64,000 bases of DNA. It comes from Brachypodium distachyon. Lineage: Eukaryota > Streptophyta > Magnoliopsida > Poales > Poaceae. This document shows positions 58,779 through 64,000 of the stretch, piece after piece (position 1 is the first letter of the stretch; each line of letters starts with the position of its first letter). The position numbers were made by a program, and so were the translations under genes. The notes beneath the pieces are model-generated. The model ran no database searches. It saw only the letters and a list, made by a program, of their open reading frames with translations, and was not told the origin of the DNA. Where the stretch lies: NCBI RefSeq assembly GCF_000005505.3, contig NC_016133.3:23028555-23092554 (forward strand), given 5' to 3'.

Positions 58779-60106
58779 TGAAGGGGCGCGTAGAGATAAA
58801 CAAAAAACTTTTCCTACGCGAACTCCCAAGATCTAGCCGAGGTAGAAGGCCACGAGGATTACCACTAGACGCGCAGTTGCGGATTATTGATGCGGCGCCT
58901 TGATGCAGTGCAGTCCCTCGATCCGATCCAGCCGATCCAATCCCGCGATCGTCGAAGTGCTGAACGTACAACACCTCTGCCGGTATCCACACGTGCGAGG
59001 AGGAGCTCCGGCGGCGGACTGCTAGGTCCGGTGCGACGGTTGAACTGAATCGGGTTAGGGTTCTCAACGCATGAGAGTGGAAAAACCGTGCGCCTTAGGC
59101 ATCCCACGCCCCTGCTTATATATCGAGTGGAAGTGGGCTCCAAGCCTTGTGGCCCATCCACCCTGCGAGTCCAACTCGCATTGTCAGCCCAATTCCAGTT
59201 CGGGTCCAACCCGACCAAATACTTGCTCCCGCTCTTAAGTGTGTGACCCCGCAGGCTCATGGCGACTTGCACACGATTGGAGTCCGACTCACAATCGATC
59301 AATCGGTAGCGGCTCCTAGCAGAACGTGCCGACTCCCAAGTACCATCGAGTCATGACGACGTACCTTCCAATGTGACATACGTCTTAGTCCCTTTTGCCT
59401 CACGATATACCTTGTCGAACTATAGGCGATTAATCGTCATCCCTTTAATAGTTCAACTCTCTTCTCGATCTGTGATATACGATTCATCCGACTAACTCTT
59501 AGTCGATCGACCCGGTTAACAGTTAACCAAGTCGCGCATGGCCATGCTTCCCGAATCATATCACTCGAGAGGGCCCAGAGAATATCTCTCCAGTCGGAGG
59601 GGCAAAATCCCATCTTGGTTATCCACATCACACAGCTTGATTCTCAGTCAACCCGAACTCTGCCTTTATAACTGCCCTGTTACAGAACAACGTTTGACAG
59701 AACCTAAGTTGGTGATCCACAACTCGGATTGTGCGATAACCTCAGGTCTAAGGATTACATTGATTGAGACATGCAAATGACGACCTACTCGTTGCATCTC
59801 AATATGGGTCAGTCCGACTCGCTAAACTCTTTAGCCGAGTCCGTGTAAGCTGGAATGACATCACCATGCCCATGACAAGTGGAACCGAGTCATCAGCCAA
59901 CTTTCACATTAGTCTAGGTTATGTGTCCAGCACAACCTCAATGACTAAGGACAATTTAGTATGAACAACATGAATACATAGTTCCACAATCAAATCACAT
60001 ATTCAATGATACATATCAGATGTTCAAACAAGGACAACTTAATAATATTTATGAATACATTAGGAATTACATCATACATGATTGCCTCTAGGGCATATTC
60101 CCAACA
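58779..60106 (-). mobile_element. Copia-type solo LTR, 1,328 bp
   Basis: On the minus strand it starts TGTTGGGAATATGCCCTAGA and ends CGCGCCCCTTCA. The target duplication CTAAA is exact at 58774-58778 and 60107-60111. The TATA box TATATAAG (minus) is at 59122-59115. No internal region remains, so it formed by LTR-LTR recombination. It is nearly identical to the LTR at 37,020-38,330. Confidence 0.95.
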
Positions 60107-60111
60107 CTAAA

Positions 60112-61872
60112 GACCCTTTTCCATTACCTCGGATCGATCAAGTGATCGACTCCACTGCCGGGTGTGAGTTGTTGTCTTTTGTAGATGCGTATTCTGGTTT
60201 TCACCAGATATCACTGAACCCTAATAATCAAATAAAGACATCATTTATCACCCCATTCGGGGCTTATTGCTATCGCACTATGCCGTTTGGTTTGAGAAAT
60301 GCAGGAGCTACTTACCAAAGATATATGCAGAAATGCTTGCACGAGCAACTCGGCAAAAATGTGCATGTGTATGTCGATGATGTCGTCATAAAAACCAAAG
60401 AGAGCATCATGCTCCTGGATGACATCCGAGAAACATTTGCAAACTTGAGAAGGTTCCGAATGAAGCTAAACCCGGCCAAGTGCACGTTCGGTGTGCCGGC
60501 AGGAAAGCTGCTCGGATTCCTAGTGTCAAGCTGGGGCATAGAAACAAATCATGTGAAAATTGCCGCCATAGAAAGAATGAAATTGCCGAAGTGTCTCAAA
60601 GACGTGCAAAAATTCACTGGATGCCTAGCATCATTGAATCGTTTTGTTAGTCGGCTGGGTGAAAAGGCAATGCCCTTATACGAGCTGAGGAAGAAAACTG
60701 ACAAATTTGTGTGGACACAACAAGCAGAAGCAGCTTTCCAAGAGTTGAAGAAAATGATTGCTACGGCGCCGATATTAGCCTCACCAATGGCACAAGAGCC
60801 AATGTTGCTGTATATAGCAGCAACAAACCGAGTTGTCAGTGCCGTCATAGTGGTGGAAAGAGATGAAGATGTATATAGCAGCAACAAACCGAGTTGTCAG
60901 TGCCGTCATCTGAGTGAGGTGTTGTCTTCATCAAAACTTAATTACCCTCATTACCAAAAGATGCCATACGGCGTTTATATGGCGGCAAAGAAGCTGAAGC
61001 ATTATCTTGATGCACACCAAATTCAGGTAATATGTGAAGCGCCTATCTCGAAAATCATGAGCAACAAAGATGCAAGCGGCCGAATAACCAAATGGGCTAT
61101 TGAGTTAGCACCCTACACACTGCAGTATGATAGACGAGATGCCGTGAAGTCTCAGGCACTGGCGGATTTCCTGGTGGATTGGGCCGAGATGGAATATGAG
61201 CCACCACCACCTGAAACCAGTTATTGGAAAATGCATTTTGATGGCTCCAAAATGAAAAGCGGGCTGGGCGCCGACATAGTTCTCACCTCGCCCAAGCGTG
61301 ATCAGCTGAAGTATGTGTTACGGATTCATTTCGCAGCGTCCAATAACATCGCCGAGTATGAGGCGCTTGTTCATGGACTGAAGATGGCAAGAGAGATCTG
61401 CGTTCGCCAGATTCAGTGCTTCGGTGATTCCGACTTGGTGGTCCAGCAAGTTTCTAGTAATTGGGATGCATTGGATGCCAATATGGCGCTATATCTCTTT
61501 CATGTGCAGAAAATCAGCGGTCACTTTGAAGGTTGTGAGTTCCATCACATACCCCGAGCGGAGAACGAGGCTGCCGACATTTTGTCGAAGCTGGGATCAA
61601 TGCGGCAGGTCATCCCGGCCGGCATCGCGCTGGAACATCTGCGCAAGCCGTCAATCAAGCCATCACTAGAAACGGAATCGACATTTATTCCGGCAAACTC
61701 GGAAGCTGACATTACTCGAATGGATATAAACATGGGCAGTGGTTCCGGCAACCCGAGGACTGAGCGCCCTAACTCGGTTGAAACAATGGCGATTGAACCA
61801 ATGAAGGTAGACGAGCTAGTTTTCATGACTCGTCCTGTGCCGGCTTGGGCGCAACCAATATGTCGTACCTAA
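60112..61872 (+). pseudogene. RT core, RNase H and archaeal RNase H (right copy)
   Basis: Long open frame, read from within the LTR. It carries RT motif A VDAYSGFHQI, TPFGAYCYRTMPFGLRNAG, YVDDVVIKTK (catalytic YxDD), LNPAKCTFGVPAGKLLGFLV, and the connection FVSRLGEKAMPLYELRKKTD. After a degenerate first RNase H, a second RVT_3-type RNase H follows with Asp in MHFDGSK, Glu in NIAEYEALVHGL, Asp in FGDSDLVVQQ and Asp in NEAADILSKL. This second domain places the family in the Tat lineage. Within the first RNase H a 38-bp segment is duplicated 60 bp downstream (60,812 and 60,872), replacing normal sequence. The C-terminal linker to integrase runs to the stop at 61,872. Confidence 0.87.
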
Positions 61873-63105
61873 AGGATGGAAGTCTGCCGGAAGATGAAAT
61901 GTCGGCAAGGCAAATTGAGAGAAAAGCAAAGGCGTACACGATCATTAACGGCGAGCTATACAAGAGAAGTGTCACCAATGTGTTGCAGCGTTGCGTCGAG
62001 CCAGAAGGACAAGAGATCCTCCGGGATATTCACCAAGGGGAGTGTGGCCATCATGCATCCTCAAGAACGTTAGTGGCCAAGGCATTTTGGCACGGGTTCT
62101 ACTGGCCGAGTGCGTTACAGGAGGCGGAAGATATGGTCAGGAAGTGGAACGGATGCCAGAGGTATGCCAGCAAAATTCATATGCGGCATCTGAGCTCAAG
62201 ACCATACCAATCACTTGGCCATTTGCTGTTTGGTGTTTGGATATGGTGGGGCCCTTCAAGCGGGCGCGAGGAGGCATGACGCATATCTTGGTCATGGTGG
62301 ACAAGTTTACCAAATGGATTGAAGTGAAGCCAATACGGAAGTGTGATGGCAAGACGGCGGTGTCATTTTCAAAGGATATCATCTTAAGATACGGCTACCC
62401 GCACAGTTTCATCATGGACAATGGAACAAACTTTGCAGAGGGAGCCTTTGCACGGTTCTGCGCAGAGAAGAAAATCCGGCTTGATGTCGCTTCAGTAGCA
62501 CATCCTCAGTCAAATGGGCAAGTTGAGAGAGCAGACGGCATGGTTTTAGCCGGCATAAAGCCTTGCCTAATTGAGCCGCTGGAACGCACTCCAGGATGTT
62601 GGCTAGATGAGCTCCCGGCTGTGCTATGGAGTCTCAGGACAACCCCGAATCGTTCCACAGGCTATACGCCATTCTTCCTTGTCTATGGGGCGGAAGCTGT
62701 CTTACCAGCCGATATCCAGCATGACTCTCCGCGAGTAACCATGTATACAGAAGCCGAGGTAAAGGAAGCCTGAGAAAATGATGTCGACCTGCTCGAAGAA
62801 GCACGGGAATTGGTTTTATCCCGATCAGCCATTTATCAACAACACCTTAGGCGTTATCACAACCGGAAGGTAAATCCACGGGTGTTCCGGGAAGGAGATC
62901 TCGTGCTCCGGCTTGTGCAATGCACGGCCGAGATGCATAAATTGTCACCTCCATGGGAAGGACCCTTCATTGTGAGCAAAGCGCTGCACAATGATTCATA
63001 CTATCTTGTAGATGCATAGGACCCCAACGCAAACAGGATGGATAGATCCGGTGAGGAAACCAAGAGGCCATGGAATGTAGCTTTGCTTCGTCCGTTCTAT
63101 ACTTG
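61845..63105 (+). pseudogene. Integrase of family 1 gypsy element (right copy), broken
   Basis: The HHCC zinc region (HQGECGHHASSRTL ... KWNGCQRYA) has Trp in place of the first Cys. After a frameshift near 62,175 the core continues, with Asp in CLDMVGPF, Asp in MDNGTNF and Glu in SNGQVERAD, so the DDE residues are kept. The C-terminal block LVLRLVQCT, PPWEGPFIVSKAL and VALLRPFYT follows. TGA at 62771 fits a CGA codon and TAG at 63017 a CAG codon. Confidence 0.82.
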
Positions 63106-63650
63106 AAAGATGAGCATATGTATCGTTTTTCCTTATGTCGGATATTTTGAAACAATGAATTAATCGCCGAGTTCTTGAAAGAGACTCGGAGACTCCCATG
63201 TTATACGGAAGTTGTGTTTAATTTATCTGTTTTGTATGTCAGCTTGACTTGATTGTGTAATCTTATGTCGGTCTAGTAGTGTGTCGGTACTGAAAACTCT
63301 CTCTATGACTTAGCTGTTGTCTGCAACCCGGCTTCCTGGCAAGCTGGAGCATGAGTACGAAGTTATCGAATACACGAAAAGCGATTACGGATATAAGCAA
63401 ACAGGCGAGCCGAGATGCGCGCCGTTTTCTCTAACCCAGCACTCTTTTCCTATGCCGGGTAATTCCAGATGAGTTTCATGAGTTTAAAAGTTTTTGAAAG
63501 TTCTATTCTATGACTTCCTGATTCATAAGTCGAATGCCGACAAGGCAGACAAAGAGCCGAGGTCATAAGATTTAACCGACAGAAAGATAAACTTGGGGAC
63601 TCGGCTGGAAACTCGATAACTTGTTGCTTAAGCTGATTCAAACCATTGTG
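63106..63650 (+). other. 3' spacer of family 1 gypsy element
   Basis: Non-coding DNA after the integrase stop, with no recognisable domain on either strand, leading to the antisense ORF. Confidence 0.5.
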
Positions 63651-63652
63651 CA

Positions 63653-64000
63653 TCACACTAAAAGTACTTCAAAATACTTACATATGCACCTGGCATCCCG
63701 GGGATCTAATAATTTCAATAGTTTTTCGACACAAACAGGCAAGATTTCAGGCTGCAGGGTTGTCGGCGCTGGTGCTCGGGATATCCATCTCGGCGGGAGG
63801 TGACTCGGCAACGATCTCCTCGTCCGAGAGGATGGGAGAGTCGGCGCGCATGCATTGCAGCACATCAAGGTTAATGCCATCATACCAAGAAAGTACAAAT
63901 GACTAGGCCTCGTCGGCGCCGACATAAGCGGCCGACTCCCGCCACTCGCTAAGCCGGTCCTCCACCTCCATAAGACGCTTGACTAGATCCGAGATTGCAC
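63653..64000 (-). pseudogene. C-terminal end of an antisense ORF in family 1 gypsy element
   Basis: A minus-strand frame entering from the window end reads LVKRLMEVEDRLSEWRESAA, then YVGADEA, TAG (63905-63903) and SFVLSWYDGINLDVLQCMRA, then DSPILSDEEIVAESPPAEMD. It lies opposite to gag-pol, between integrase and the expected 3' LTR, as in the family 2 element. The pattern of a small helical block with WYxGxxLDxL and an acidic tail resembles the additional ORF of grass gypsy elements. Only the end is in the window. Confidence 0.6.

Larger units (their letters stand above)
54508..64000 (+). mobile_element. Ty3/gypsy retrotransposon, Tat lineage (family 1), right copy
   Basis: The order is 5' LTR (54508-55277), primer-binding site, gag, protease, RT (split by a Copia solo LTR), RNase H, archaeal-type RNase H, integrase, 3' spacer, and the end of an antisense ORF at the window edge. 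The 3' LTR lies outside. It is the same family as the minus-strand element at 1-4661. Stops and frameshifts throughout make it inactive. Confidence 0.9.

Noticed and set aside
1..64000. CRISPR arrays, bacterial operons, tRNA or rRNA genes
   Set aside because: The sequence is eukaryotic and repeat-rich. The regular arrays are satellites or minisatellites without unique spacers, and no cloverleaf or rRNA sequence was recognised.

Overview
The window is nuclear DNA from a grass (Poaceae). I infer this from the Stowaway-type MITE with CTCCCTCCG ends, the Tat-lineage Ty3/gypsy elements, the Copia LTR ends of the TGTTGGGAATATGCCC type, and an intron-containing alpha/beta-hydrolase gene with a GC-rich first exon. 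The species cannot be fixed from the sequence alone. Most of the 64 kb is transposable elements in various states of decay. Only one gene looks complete.

Layout. 1-4,661: 5' half of a minus-strand Tat-type Ty3/gypsy element (family 1), cut by the window edge. 4,662-9,300: a broken hAT-like end, GC-rich low-complexity DNA, and a 77-bp satellite with a four-monomer higher-order repeat. 10,320-14,040: two LINE 3' fragments in opposite orientation and a hAT-type MITE. 14,856-21,157 (minus): a five-exon alpha/beta-hydrolase gene (349 aa) with an intact Ser-Asp-His triad. Its second intron holds a 3.16-kb Helitron. 21,713-25,904: a CACTA-like element with a nested Stowaway MITE, then a PIF/Harbinger-like element. 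26,868-28,545: an 87-bp tandem array split by a Mutator-like element.

28,873-41,704: one complete but degenerate Tat element (family 2, minus strand), with 891/885-bp LTRs and a GTCGC/GTTGC target duplication. It has gag, protease, RT, RNase H, a second (archaeal-type) RNase H and integrase on the minus strand. A coiled-coil ORF lies antisense between pol and the 3' LTR. Between its 5' LTR and primer-binding site sits a 1.58-kb reverse-complement copy of its own 3' LTR end plus target duplication plus host flank. This is the most unusual structure in the window. A Copia LTR is nested in its gag/protease region.

41,843-54,300: a MITE, an AT-rich minisatellite split by a 3.47-kb solo LTR, two further Mutator-like elements, a possible Ala/Gln-rich first exon, and a pseudogene fragment of a CCHC zinc-knuckle (ZCCHC9-like) gene. 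54,508-64,000: a plus-strand family 1 Tat element with a Copia solo LTR inside its RT domain, running off the window end.

The two family 1 copies are in opposite orientation at the two window ends. Almost all nonsense codons in the three gypsy elements are explained by C-to-T (or G-to-A) change at CAG, CGA or TGG. That pattern is expected of long-term methylated, silenced repeats.
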